Positions 19,481 through 27,403 of a stretch of DNA of 64,000 bases are shown here, in pieces. Made by a program: the position numbers and the translations under genes. This stretch comes from Imbroritus primus. Lineage in GTDB: Bacteria; Pseudomonadota; Gammaproteobacteria; Burkholderiales; Burkholderiaceae. The notes below the pieces were generated by a model that saw nothing but the letters and a program-made list of their open reading frames with translations, was not told the DNA's origin and ran no database searches. The stretch is from assembly GCF_964332355.1 (NCBI RefSeq), contig NZ_OZ201294.1:62001-126000 (forward strand). The letters are read 5' to 3'. The first letter of the stretch is position 1; every line of letters starts with the position of its first letter.

Positions 19481-21466
19481 ATGGCCCCTGTTTCCTACCG
19501 TCCCCGTATCTGGGCCATCGGCATCAGCCGCCTGAACCGGGCGTTTGCCGAGTGGCTTCCTGTCTACGCCGACCAGGCTGATTTCCGCATTCTCGACAAA
19601 GGCTTCGAGGCGGCCGCCGCCGCCATTGCCCGCGAGGTGCGCGAAGGCCGGCTCGACGCCGTGGTCTCGGGTGGGGCCAACGGGGCCTACCTGCGCCAGC
19701 ATGTTGATATTCCCGTCATTGTCGTCAAGGTCACTGGCTTTGATGTGCTCAATGCACTGGCGACCGCGCGCCAGCGTTCGTCCCGCATCGCGCTGGTGAC
19801 GCATGCGGAGGTGTATCCCGAGGTCGAGGCGTTTTGCCGTGCCTTCGCACTGGCGATTCCTGCCTATACCTACCGGGCCGAAGAAGATGCCACCGCGCTG
19901 ATCCAGACGCTGCGGCAGGAGGGCGTGGAAGTGGTCGTCGGCCCCGGCATGGTGGCCGACCTGGCCGAGCGCGCCGGCATGGCAGCGGTGTTCCTGTATT
20001 CCGGCAGTTCGGTGCAGGGCGCGCTCGAAGATGCCATTGAGGCAGTGCGCCTGCGGCGCATCGAGGCCGGCCGGCGCGAGTATGTGAATGCGATTCTGGC
20101 GCACCTTGAGGAAGGTGTTGTGGCAGTGGACGAAGGCGGGCGCATCCAGTCGTTCAACCCGGCCATGGAGCGCCTGCTCGACATGCCGGCGGCCAGCGTG
20201 GTCGGGCGGCGCTGGCAATCGCTGGTGCCGTCGCTACCGCTCGAATCCGTCCTGGAAAGCGGCACGCGCGAGTTGGCGGCAATTCATCACGTGCGCGGTA
20301 AGACCGTGGTGGTCAACCGTATTCCGCTACTCAGCGACGGACGCGCCACAGGCGCGGTGCTGACCATGCAGGATGCCAACGCCATCCACCGTGCCGACCG
20401 CAGCCTGCGCACGCGCACCCGCGCCCGGGCTGCTGGCGTGCGTTACACGCTCGATGATCTGCTTGGCGACTCGCCCGCGATGCGCGAGGTGCGCGCGCTG
20501 GCGCAGCGCTATGCACAGGTCGATTCCACCGTGCTGATCCAGGGTGAGAGCGGTACCGGCAAGGAGGTGCTGGCACAGGGCATGCACCAGGCCAGTCCGC
20601 GCCATCCGTTTCCGTTCGTCGCGGTGAATTGCGCGGCATTTCCGGAGACGTTGCTGGAGAGCGAGCTGTTCGGCTACGAAGAGGGTGCGTTCAGCGGCGC
20701 ACGACGCGGCGGCAAGGTCGGGCTGATCGAGTCGGCGCACAACGGCACGCTGTTTCTCGACGAGGTGGGCGACATGCCGCCCGCCTTGCAGATCCGCCTG
20801 CTGCGGGTGTTGCAGGAGCGGCAGGTACAGCCGGTCGGCAGCCTCGATGCCGTGCCGGTGAATGTGCGCATTATTGCCGCCACGCACCGCGACCTGGCTG
20901 AGCTCGTGCGCCAGGGCGTATTCCGGCAAGACCTGTATTTCCGGCTCAATATCCTGAGCCTGCGCGTGCCGCCGCTGCGGACGCGGCGCGAGGATATCCG
21001 CCTGGTGGCGGAGGCGCTGTTCCGGCGCATCCAGCGTCGCCTGCAGCCGGGCGATCCGGTGCCGCTGCCGGATATCCTGGCGCAGCAGCTGGAGTGCTAC
21101 GACTGGCCAGGCAATATCCGCGAGCTGGAAAACGTGCTGGAGCGGGTGGCGGTATTGATGGCGGGCGGACTGGAAGGGGTCGAGAGTCTTGCGCAAGCCG
21201 CACGTTCAGTGGCGCCTGAGCTGTTTGCCCTGCCCGCCCCCGCAGCGCCCATCCCCACGTCCGTTCCCGTGCTCCACGCGGCGGAGGCGCTGACGCGTGT
21301 ATCGCGCGCCAGCGAGCTCGCGCATATCCGCGCCGTGCTGGCAGCGCATGGCGGGCGGCGCAACGAAGCCGCCCGTGCGCTCGGCATCAGCCCAACCACC
21401 CTGTGGCGACGCCTGAAGGCGGCCGACGCGCCGGACCAGGCACGCGATCGGCCGACCGACGCCTGA
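19481..21466 (+). CDS. prpR: Propionate catabolism activator PrpR (sigma-54 dependent)
   Basis: 661 residues from the ATG at 19481 (RPRIWAIGISRLNRAF is the normal N terminus; upstream in-frame ATGs add unconserved sequence). Domains: PrpR sensor about 8-190, PAS-like about 198-300, AAA+ activator domain about 325-555 with Walker A GESGTGKE (355-362), sigma-54 contact loop GAFSGA (402-407, a Ser variant of GAFTGA) and Walker B FLDEVGD, then a Fis-type helix-turn-helix (RNEAARALGISPTTLWRRLK). It is divergent from prpB and should activate the prp operon. Confidence 0.94.
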   Translation: MAPVSYRPRIWAIGISRLNRAFAEWLPVYADQADFRILDKGFEAAAAAIAREVREGRLDAVVSGGANGAYLRQHVDIPVIVVKVTGFDVLNALATARQRSSRIALVTHAEVYPEVEAFCRAFALAIPAYTYRAEEDATALIQTLRQEGVEVVVGPGMVADLAERAGMAAVFLYSGSSVQGALEDAIEAVRLRRIEAGRREYVNAILAHLEEGVVAVDEGGRIQSFNPAMERLLDMPAASVVGRRWQSLVPSLPLESVLESGTRELAAIHHVRGKTVVVNRIPLLSDGRATGAVLTMQDANAIHRADRSLRTRTRARAAGVRYTLDDLLGDSPAMREVRALAQRYAQVDSTVLIQGESGTGKEVLAQGMHQASPRHPFPFVAVNCAAFPETLLESELFGYEEGAFSGARRGGKVGLIESAHNGTLFLDEVGDMPPALQIRLLRVLQERQVQPVGSLDAVPVNVRIIAATHRDLAELVRQGVFRQDLYFRLNILSLRVPPLRTRREDIRLVAEALFRRIQRRLQPGDPVPLPDILAQQLECYDWPGNIRELENVLERVAVLMAGGLEGVESLAQAARSVAPELFALPAPAAPIPTSVPVLHAAEALTRVSRASELAHIRAVLAAHGGRRNEAARALGISPTTLWRRLKAADAPDQARDRPTDA

Positions 21467-21598
21467 GGCGGCGACATGCAGTGACATGCCCGCCAACCGC
21501 GCAGTCTTCCCGACACTGGTGCGGTGGCGGCTTGGCGGCGGGAAGCGTGCTGACTATGCTGGTGGAGGGAGGCCCTGTTCAATGAATAGGAGGACATC

Positions 21599-22069
21599 AT
21601 GTCAGTTTCCGCCACCATGCAGCAGTACATGCGCAGCAAAGGCTGCGAGTTTGAAGTGATGTGGCATCCCCATACCCGGACGAGCATGGAAACCGCCGAA
21701 GCGGCGCATATTCCGGGGGACCGTCTCGCCAAGGCGGTGCTGTTGTCCGACGCGCACGGTTACGTCGCCGTGGTGCTGCCGTCCACCTACCATGTCGGCA
21801 TGGCCGAATTGCGCGCCCGCACCGGGCGCGACCTGTCACTCGTGCCGGAGTGGGAGCTGCGCGAGCTGTTCAAGGACTGCGAGGCCGGTGCGATTCCGGC
21901 TGCATGTCCTGCCTATGGCATGGAGACCTATCTCGACGATAGCCTCGCGGCACAGCCCGATGTGTATCTCGAGGGCGGTGATCACGAGGCGCTTATCCAC
22001 ATGCGCATCGACCAGTTTCTCGATCTCATGGAAGACGCCACGCGCACGCGTGTTGGCTATCGCATGTAA
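21599..22069 (+). CDS. YbaK/prolyl-tRNA editing domain protein
   Basis: 156 residues with an AGGAGG ribosome-binding site. The sequence follows the YbaK/EbsC fold: KGCEFEVMWHPHTRTSMETA at the N terminus, the conserved Lys in GDRLAKAVLL and a Gly-Gly near EGGDHEALIHM. Members hydrolyse mischarged aminoacyl-tRNA such as Ala- or Cys-tRNAPro; free-standing ones often have unknown specificity. Single gene, closed by its own terminator. Confidence 0.85.
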   Translation: MSVSATMQQYMRSKGCEFEVMWHPHTRTSMETAEAAHIPGDRLAKAVLLSDAHGYVAVVLPSTYHVGMAELRARTGRDLSLVPEWELRELFKDCEAGAIPAACPAYGMETYLDDSLAAQPDVYLEGGDHEALIHMRIDQFLDLMEDATRTRVGYRM

Positions 22070-22087
22070 CGGCTTGGACCTCTGCGC

Positions 22088-22122
22088 GCCCGGCATACCG
22101 CAGCGGCATGCCGGGCTTTTTC
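22088..22122 (+). terminator. Rho-independent terminator after the YbaK-type gene
   Basis: Nine-base-pair stem GCCCGGCAT / ATGCCGGGC with an 11-base loop, followed directly by TTTTTC, 18 bases after the stop codon. Confidence 0.85.
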
Positions 22123-22337
22123 TTGCGTGCAGGGAATGTCGCCCGTGCCACGCGTCATCCATTTCCGGACGGTCGGCGATCAGCAGAGTGCGCATTCGAT
22201 GGGGGTCGGGCGCATGCCTGCCCTTTTCTGTGGGCCATGTCTGTGGTGTAAGCTGCACCAGCAATGGCGTCCGCGAAGCCGTATTGCCGGGTTCGGCGAT
22301 ATGGCGCGGGTGGTGCCGCAGACAGAAGGAGAAAATC

Positions 22338-23102
22338 ATGAAGGCAAAAGCAATTGCATCGGCTGCCGTCGCGAGCGTCGTACTCGCCGGCGCCGCCCAG
22401 GCAGGCGTCCTCACCGGCACGGCAACCTACCGTGAACGCATCGCGCTACCGCCCGATGCCACCTTCGAAGTGATGTTGCAGGACGTGTCGCTGGCCGACG
22501 CGCCCGCCAAGGTACTGGGACGTTCAATTCTCGATCCGGCCGGCCAGCCGCCGTTCCATTTCGGCATCGCCTACCAGGACAGGGCCATTGTTCCCAACCA
22601 CCGGTATGCCGTGCGCGCCGTGGTCCGCCATCGCGGCAAGCTGCTGTTTACGACGGATACGTATGTGCCCGCCTTCGAGCAGGGCAGCAAGGTCGCCATC
22701 CAGATGGTGCACGTCGCTGATCCGGGCGAACAGGGCGCCAGCACTGTGGCAGATAGCCCACTGCGCGGCACGTACTGGAAACTGATGCAGGTCAACCAGG
22801 CGGCAGTGAAGGCATCCGGTGACCTGCGCGAACCGCATCTGCTCTTTTCCACGACGGAAGCACGCCTGAGCGGCCACGGCGGCTGCAATGGCATTGGCGG
22901 CAGCTTCGACGCTGACAGTAGCACCCTGCGTTTCAAGAATATGGTGGGAACGATGATGGCCTGCGAGAACATGGCCCAGGAATCGGCCTTCCTGCAAGCC
23001 CTGGAGACCGTCCGGCGTTACCGGATTACCGGCGGCCAGCTGGAACTGCTGAATGAGGGCGGTGCCGTGGTCGCCAGGTTGCAGGCGGTCGCACCGCGCT
23101 GA
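22338..23102 (+). CDS. Secreted protein with YbaY-like and META domains
   Basis: 254 residues from ATG 22338 with AAGGAGAA upstream; the frame is open much further upstream but that part is not a gene. An N-terminal signal peptide (MKAKAIASAAVASVVLAGAA) is followed by a YbaY-type beta domain (GVLTGTATYRERIALPPDAT to about residue 130) and a META/HslJ domain (LRGTYWKLMQVNQAAV ... LSGHGGCNGIGGSFDADS ... GTMMACENMAQE). The META pair Cys-Asn-Gly and Met-Ala-Cys is intact. Such proteins are envelope proteins tied to stress and heat or novobiocin resistance. Precise role unknown. Confidence 0.85.
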   Translation: MKAKAIASAAVASVVLAGAAQAGVLTGTATYRERIALPPDATFEVMLQDVSLADAPAKVLGRSILDPAGQPPFHFGIAYQDRAIVPNHRYAVRAVVRHRGKLLFTTDTYVPAFEQGSKVAIQMVHVADPGEQGASTVADSPLRGTYWKLMQVNQAAVKASGDLREPHLLFSTTEARLSGHGGCNGIGGSFDADSSTLRFKNMVGTMMACENMAQESAFLQALETVRRYRITGGQLELLNEGGAVVARLQAVAPR

Positions 23103-23303
23103 GCATCCGGGGGACGGCAGTTAGAAGTTTGTCCAGGGTCAAAGGGCGCTTCATCATGTTCTCCGGCACGACGATGAAAAGATGAGTATCTGGTCGGCTG
23201 TCAGTGGCCTTCGGCCAACTAGCCTTGACATGTGAATGCCCCTTCATCCATACAAGTCGGGGAATAGCTTTCCTGCTGATCCCTTCACTTTCGCGTTATT
23301 TTA

Positions 23304-23331
23304 ATTTCGCATAATTTACCGAATGCCGATT
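23304..23331 (+). other. Left junction: chromosomal XerC arm joined to the element arm
   Basis: ATTTCGCATAA (XerC arm), TTTACC (central hexamer), GAATGCCGATT (element right arm). The right arm shares only part of TTATGTTAAAT, so XerD should bind poorly. The same 28 bases recur at 24767 and 26230. Confidence 0.8.
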
Positions 23332-23560
23332 ACCTCCTTTGCTGGCCTGCCAGCTGTTTTTTGATATCGCGCCCGATCTTTCCGAGAGAAGCAACTGCCG
23401 TTGCCTCCTCAATCACCTTTGGCATGCCCGCAATGATCGCCTGCATCGCAATCTGAGTCGCCGGTAGCCCCGTCATCAACGCCGCCGCTTCTAATGCCGC
23501 CATGAGTTCCGCTGAAGGACTCAGGTTCAGGCGAGGGCGTGCCGCACTTCCTTGCTCCAA
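23330..23560 (-). CDS. Element protein 1, ribbon-helix-helix-like, copy 1
   Basis: 76 residues. The start is a TTG at 23560 behind AAGGGGAA; there is no ATG before the conserved-looking part. RPRLNLSPSAELMAALEAAA then LMTGLPATQIAMQAIIAGMP has the beta-strand, helix, helix layout of Arc/CopG-type DNA-binding proteins, so it may be the element's own repressor or copy-control protein. The stop codon lies only nine bases from the central hexamer of the attachment site, showing how compact the unit is. The family call comes from pattern only. Confidence 0.6.
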   Translation of the reverse strand: MEQGSAARPRLNLSPSAELMAALEAAALMTGLPATQIAMQAIIAGMPKVIEEATAVASLGKIGRDIKKQLAGQQRR

Positions 23561-23580
23561 TTGGTTCCCCTTAAATCTGT

Positions 23581-23603
23581 ACCCCCCTATTAGTACGGGG
23601 GGT
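23581..23603. repeat. C6/G6 stem-loop with AT-rich 9-base loop (possible origin)
   Basis: ACCCCCC, loop TATTAGTAC, GGGGGGT. It lies in the 220-base non-coding part of the element and recurs at 25044-25066 and 26507-26529. A GC stem with a 9-base AT-rich loop resembles rolling-circle nick sites. It could instead be a terminator for rightward transcripts, since TTTA follows. Confidence 0.5.
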
Positions 23604-23638
23604 TTAGAACTTCATCTCACATGGAGGGGTGAACCGTT

Positions 23639-23682
23639 AATTGTTCCGCTACGTACCCAAAAAGAAACCAAACGGAACAATT
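23639..23682. promoter_or_regulatory. Inverted repeat AATTGTTCCG / CGGAACAATT in the element
   Basis: Perfect 10-base inverted repeat with a 24-base spacer, and a third partial half-site TCGGAAC near 23725-23731. It lies upstream of protein 1, so an operator for a small element repressor is plausible. Repeated at 25102-25145 and 26565-26608. Confidence 0.5.
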
Positions 23683-23780
23683 TGTAATCCACCACTCCAT
23701 CCCCTTACACATCAAATTTCGTTACCAATCGGAACATCATCGTATCCACTAGGTAACCAATCTGTGCATTCATCATAGAA

Positions 23781-24236
23781 CTAAACTGCCGCGACGGCAA
23801 GCCGTCGCTTCGGAGATGCCCGCAAGATAGATGGCAACGCATCGGCCTGCGCTCCGGCTCCCACCCCCTCAGTGATACCCGCTGCTCGGCCTGCGGAAGG
23901 GCGCTGAGTCGCGCCGGACAAGCCAGGAGCACTGACAGAGGCCGGAGCTTCCGCAGCCATGGCAGGCGCGCAGGCACTCCCGACGCTGGATGCTTGACCC
24001 TTCGGCGGCAGCGTAATGCCGGTGATCTGGCGCAGCGTTTCCCGGCTCTCCAGGTCATGCAGGCGCAGCACGTCTACCGCCCAAACCGGCACCGCACGAC
24101 GCCCCGACCGCCAGTTACGCAGGGTCCGAGGACAACGCTTAAGCAAACGACACAAGAAGCGGACAGGCAGACCAGAGGCATAGTGCTCAAACTCCGCGAG
24201 GTTGCCCCACCTGGAATCAAGCTTTAACGGATCCAC
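23781..24236 (-). CDS. Element protein 2, phage-regulator-like, copy 1
   Basis: 151 residues, GTG start at 24236 with GGAGG six bases upstream inside the end of the preceding gene (20-base overlap). Residues 15-65 (ASGLPVRFLCRLLKRCPRTL then WRSGRRAVPVWAVDVLRLHD) are basic and look like a helix-turn-helix of the small regulators found in filamentous phages (DUF3653-like is my best guess). Residues 75-151 are Ala/Pro/Ser-rich and probably unstructured. A GCGACGGC/GCCGTCGC hairpin overlaps its last codons. Confidence 0.65.
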   Translation of the reverse strand: MDPLKLDSRWGNLAEFEHYASGLPVRFLCRLLKRCPRTLRNWRSGRRAVPVWAVDVLRLHDLESRETLRQITGITLPPKGQASSVGSACAPAMAAEAPASVSAPGLSGATQRPSAGRAAGITEGVGAGAQADALPSILRASPKRRLAVAAV

Positions 24237-24477
24237 GCATGGCCTCCTTTGCAGACTGGAAATCGCGATAGAAGGGCAGCACGCTATCCCTGAACACGAT
24301 ATTCACGGCATCCATCCGTGCGCACAAAGACTGGGCCATATAATCCAGCACCATGCCAACATCCTGAGCCGGCATTTGTGCATGCCCTGCATCCGTCAGC
24401 AGGCGAGAAAACGTTTCGATGGCAGACACACCGAAATACACCGCCTCAATATCGGCCACGATTTGGTCTGGTTTCAT
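24217..24477 (-). CDS. Element protein 3, unknown, copy 1
   Basis: 86 residues from ATG 24477 with GGAGG seven bases upstream. It overlaps the stop of protein 4 as ATGA and the start of protein 2 by 20 bases, so translation of the set is probably coupled. The protein (MKPDQIVADIEAVYFGVSAI ... MVLDYMAQSLCARMDAVNIV) looks fully helical and soluble. No family recognised. Confidence 0.65.
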   Translation of the reverse strand: MKPDQIVADIEAVYFGVSAIETFSRLLTDAGHAQMPAQDVGMVLDYMAQSLCARMDAVNIVFRDSVLPFYRDFQSAKEAMRGSVKA

Positions 24478-24686
24478 GCTTTGCCTCCATGGAAATAATT
24501 TCCCCGCGAGCGCGGGTATGCAACGCGCTGCGCGTGTCGCACACCCGCAACGCGAGCAAAATATTTTCCGGAGGGAGGCACCGAGAAGGCCAAACTCGGT
24601 GAATTTTCTTGAACCCTGCTGATCACAGGATGCGGCAGCGCAACGGCCGCCAAGCACGCCGCCGCCATAAAATGGAAGGTAGCCAT
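24474..24686 (-). CDS. Element protein 4, small protein with signal-like N terminus, copy 1
   Basis: 70 residues from ATG 24686 behind TAGGAG at seven-base spacing; first gene of the leftward set. Residues 4-18 (FHFMAAACLAAVALPHP) are hydrophobic, like a short signal or membrane segment. The second half coincides with the 79-base hairpin, so that part may be constrained by DNA structure rather than protein function. Coupling to protein 3 through ATGA supports its being translated. Confidence 0.5.
   Translation of the reverse strand: MATFHFMAAACLAAVALPHPVISRVQENSPSLAFSVPPSGKYFARVAGVRHAQRVAYPRSRGNYFHGGKA
24491..24569. repeat. 79-base imperfect hairpin in the element
   Basis: The left part (GGAAATAATTT ... 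GCGGGTATGC) and the reverse complement of the right part (GGAAAATATTTT ... GCGGGTGTGC) align over about 38 bases with a few mismatches. Long imperfect hairpins of this kind serve as packaging or complementary-strand origins in single-stranded phage DNA. Also at 25954-26032 and 27417-27495. Confidence 0.5.
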
Positions 24687-24718
24687 ATTCAAACTCCTAA
24701 TCAGTTTGTTTGTGGTCA

Positions 24719-24752
24719 GAGGCGGACTTCCGCGCCAACGGATTCCCGCCTC
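24719..24752. repeat. 34-base two-step hairpin next to the attachment site
   Basis: GAGGCGG pairs with CCGCCTC and inside it TCCG pairs with CGGA. It lies 15 bases before the next XerC arm and upstream of protein 4. Also at 26182-26215 and 27645-27678. Confidence 0.5.
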
Positions 24753-24792
24753 GTTTCAATATATCAATTTCGCATAATTTACCGAATGCCGA

Positions 24793-25023
24793 TTACCTCC
24801 TTTGCTGGCCTGCCAGCTGTTTTTTGATATCGCGCCCGATCTTTCCGAGAGAAGCAACTGCCGTTGCCTCCTCAATCACCTTTGGCATGCCCGCAATGAT
24901 CGCCTGCATCGCAATCTGAGTCGCCGGTAGCCCCGTCATCAACGCCGCCGCTTCTAATGCCGCCATGAGTTCCGCTGAAGGACTCAGGTTCAGGCGAGGG
25001 CGTGCCGCACTTCCTTGCTCCAA
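24793..25023 (-). CDS. Element protein 1, ribbon-helix-helix-like, copy 2
   Basis: Same 76 residues as the gene at 23330-23560, offset by 1463 bases. Confidence 0.6.
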   Translation of the reverse strand: MEQGSAARPRLNLSPSAELMAALEAAALMTGLPATQIAMQAIIAGMPKVIEEATAVASLGKIGRDIKKQLAGQQRR

Positions 25024-25243
25024 TTGGTTCCCCTTAAATCTGTACCCCCCTATTAGTACGGGGGGTTTAGAACTTCATCTCACATGGAGGGGTGAACCGT
25101 TAATTGTTCCGCTACGTACCCAAAAAGAAACCAAACGGAACAATTTGTAATCCACCACTCCATCCCCTTACACATCAAATTTCGTTACCAATCGGAACAT
25201 CATCGTATCCACTAGGTAACCAATCTGTGCATTCATCATAGAA

Positions 25244-25699
25244 CTAAACTGCCGCGACGGCAAGCCGTCGCTTCGGAGATGCCCGCAAGATAGATGGCAA
25301 CGCATCGGCCTGCGCTCCGGCTCCCACCCCCTCAGTGATACCCGCTGCTCGGCCTGCGGAAGGGCGCTGAGTCGCGCCGGACAAGCCAGGAGCACTGACA
25401 GAGGCCGGAGCTTCCGCAGCCATGGCAGGCGCGCAGGCACTCCCGACGCTGGATGCTTGACCCTTCGGCGGCAGCGTAATGCCGGTGATCTGGCGCAGCG
25501 TTTCCCGGCTCTCCAGGTCATGCAGGCGCAGCACGTCTACCGCCCAAACCGGCACCGCACGACGCCCCGACCGCCAGTTACGCAGGGTCCGAGGACAACG
25601 CTTAAGCAAACGACACAAGAAGCGGACAGGCAGACCAGAGGCATAGTGCTCAAACTCCGCGAGGTTGCCCCACCTGGAATCAAGCTTTAACGGATCCAC
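25244..25699 (-). CDS. Element protein 2, phage-regulator-like, copy 2
   Basis: Same 151 residues as the gene at 23781-24236. Confidence 0.65.
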   Translation of the reverse strand: MDPLKLDSRWGNLAEFEHYASGLPVRFLCRLLKRCPRTLRNWRSGRRAVPVWAVDVLRLHDLESRETLRQITGITLPPKGQASSVGSACAPAMAAEAPASVSAPGLSGATQRPSAGRAAGITEGVGAGAQADALPSILRASPKRRLAVAAV

Positions 25700-25940
25700 G
25701 CATGGCCTCCTTTGCAGACTGGAAATCGCGATAGAAGGGCAGCACGCTATCCCTGAACACGATATTCACGGCATCCATCCGTGCGCACAAAGACTGGGCC
25801 ATATAATCCAGCACCATGCCAACATCCTGAGCCGGCATTTGTGCATGCCCTGCATCCGTCAGCAGGCGAGAAAACGTTTCGATGGCAGACACACCGAAAT
25901 ACACCGCCTCAATATCGGCCACGATTTGGTCTGGTTTCAT
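25680..25940 (-). CDS. Element protein 3, unknown, copy 2
   Basis: Same 86 residues as the gene at 24217-24477. Confidence 0.65.
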   Translation of the reverse strand: MKPDQIVADIEAVYFGVSAIETFSRLLTDAGHAQMPAQDVGMVLDYMAQSLCARMDAVNIVFRDSVLPFYRDFQSAKEAMRGSVKA

Positions 25941-26149
25941 GCTTTGCCTCCATGGAAATAATTTCCCCGCGAGCGCGGGTATGCAACGCGCTGCGCGTGT
26001 CGCACACCCGCAACGCGAGCAAAATATTTTCCGGAGGGAGGCACCGAGAAGGCCAAACTCGGTGAATTTTCTTGAACCCTGCTGATCACAGGATGCGGCA
26101 GCGCAACGGCCGCCAAGCACGCCGCCGCCATAAAATGGAAGGTAGCCAT
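25937..26149 (-). CDS. Element protein 4, signal-like small protein, copy 2
   Basis: Same 70 residues as the gene at 24474-24686. Confidence 0.5.
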   Translation of the reverse strand: MATFHFMAAACLAAVALPHPVISRVQENSPSLAFSVPPSGKYFARVAGVRHAQRVAYPRSRGNYFHGGKA

Positions 26150-26255
26150 ATTCAAACTCCTAATCAGTTTGTTTGTGGTCAGAGGCGGACTTCCGCGCCA
26201 ACGGATTCCCGCCTCGTTTCAATATATCAATTTCGCATAATTTACCGAATGCCGA

Positions 26256-26486
26256 TTACCTCCTTTGCTGGCCTGCCAGCTGTTTTTTGATATCGCGCCC
26301 GATCTTTCCGAGAGAAGCAACTGCCGTTGCCTCCTCAATCACCTTTGGCATGCCCGCAATGATCGCCTGCATCGCAATCTGAGTCGCCGGTAGCCCCGTC
26401 ATCAACGCCGCCGCTTCTAATGCCGCCATGAGTTCCGCTGAAGGACTCAGGTTCAGGCGAGGGCGTGCCGCACTTCCTTGCTCCAA
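26256..26486 (-). CDS. Element protein 1, ribbon-helix-helix-like, copy 3
   Basis: Same 76 residues as the gene at 23330-23560, offset by 2926 bases. Confidence 0.6.
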   Translation of the reverse strand: MEQGSAARPRLNLSPSAELMAALEAAALMTGLPATQIAMQAIIAGMPKVIEEATAVASLGKIGRDIKKQLAGQQRR

Positions 26487-26706
26487 TTGGTTCCCCTTAA
26501 ATCTGTACCCCCCTATTAGTACGGGGGGTTTAGAACTTCATCTCACATGGAGGGGTGAACCGTTAATTGTTCCGCTACGTACCCAAAAAGAAACCAAACG
26601 GAACAATTTGTAATCCACCACTCCATCCCCTTACACATCAAATTTCGTTACCAATCGGAACATCATCGTATCCACTAGGTAACCAATCTGTGCATTCATC
26701 ATAGAA

Positions 26707-27162
26707 CTAAACTGCCGCGACGGCAAGCCGTCGCTTCGGAGATGCCCGCAAGATAGATGGCAACGCATCGGCCTGCGCTCCGGCTCCCACCCCCTCAGTG
26801 ATACCCGCTGCTCGGCCTGCGGAAGGGCGCTGAGTCGCGCCGGACAAGCCAGGAGCACTGACAGAGGCCGGAGCTTCCGCAGCCATGGCAGGCGCGCAGG
26901 CACTCCCGACGCTGGATGCTTGACCCTTCGGCGGCAGCGTAATGCCGGTGATCTGGCGCAGCGTTTCCCGGCTCTCCAGGTCATGCAGGCGCAGCACGTC
27001 TACCGCCCAAACCGGCACCGCACGACGCCCCGACCGCCAGTTACGCAGGGTCCGAGGACAACGCTTAAGCAAACGACACAAGAAGCGGACAGGCAGACCA
27101 GAGGCATAGTGCTCAAACTCCGCGAGGTTGCCCCACCTGGAATCAAGCTTTAACGGATCCAC
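26707..27162 (-). CDS. Element protein 2, phage-regulator-like, copy 3
   Basis: Same 151 residues as the gene at 23781-24236. Confidence 0.65.
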   Translation of the reverse strand: MDPLKLDSRWGNLAEFEHYASGLPVRFLCRLLKRCPRTLRNWRSGRRAVPVWAVDVLRLHDLESRETLRQITGITLPPKGQASSVGSACAPAMAAEAPASVSAPGLSGATQRPSAGRAAGITEGVGAGAQADALPSILRASPKRRLAVAAV

Positions 27163-27403
27163 GCATGGCCTCCTTTGCAGACTGGAAATCGCGATAGAAG
27201 GGCAGCACGCTATCCCTGAACACGATATTCACGGCATCCATCCGTGCGCACAAAGACTGGGCCATATAATCCAGCACCATGCCAACATCCTGAGCCGGCA
27301 TTTGTGCATGCCCTGCATCCGTCAGCAGGCGAGAAAACGTTTCGATGGCAGACACACCGAAATACACCGCCTCAATATCGGCCACGATTTGGTCTGGTTT
27401 CAT
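27143..27403 (-). CDS. Element protein 3, unknown, copy 3
   Basis: Same 86 residues as the gene at 24217-24477. Confidence 0.65.
   Translation of the reverse strand: MKPDQIVADIEAVYFGVSAIETFSRLLTDAGHAQMPAQDVGMVLDYMAQSLCARMDAVNIVFRDSVLPFYRDFQSAKEAMRGSVKA

Larger units (their letters stand above)
23304..24766. mobile_element. Xer-integrated satellite-like element, copy 1 of 3 (1463 bp)
   Basis: First of three head-to-tail units with a period of exactly 1463 bases. It begins with the dif-type XerC arm ATTTCGCATAA and hexamer TTTACC, here followed by a non-canonical right arm GAATGCCGATT. Its proteins are identical in all three copies. Base composition is lower in GC than the chromosome. Four leftward genes and several hairpins fill it. 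No recombinase, replication initiator, coat or secretion gene is encoded, so mobility must come from host XerC/XerD and a helper. An assembly or amplification duplication cannot be excluded for copy number, but the dif-linked ends argue for repeated insertion. Confidence 0.85.
24767..26229. mobile_element. Xer-integrated satellite-like element, copy 2 of 3
   Basis: Same length and the same predicted proteins as copy 1. It starts with XerC arm plus hexamer and a degenerate right arm. The bases just left of the XerC arm (ATATCA) are those of the element's own right end rather than the chromosome (TTTTA at copy 1), as expected for an internal junction. Confidence 0.85.

Noticed and set aside
23026..23247. 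73-residue minus frame left of the array
   Set aside because: It runs into the antisense of the META-domain gene, has no clear start signal and no family. A segment of it (HLFIVVPENMMKRPLTLDKL) looks protein-like, so a gene relic is possible but unsupported.
23705..24058. 117-residue minus frame inside each element copy
   Set aside because: Overlaps protein 2 in another frame, lacks a ribosome-binding site and has shadow-type composition.
24477..24657. Longer N terminus for element protein 3
   Set aside because: The extra 60 residues overlap protein 4 in another frame and the hairpin; GGAGG marks the ATG at 24477.
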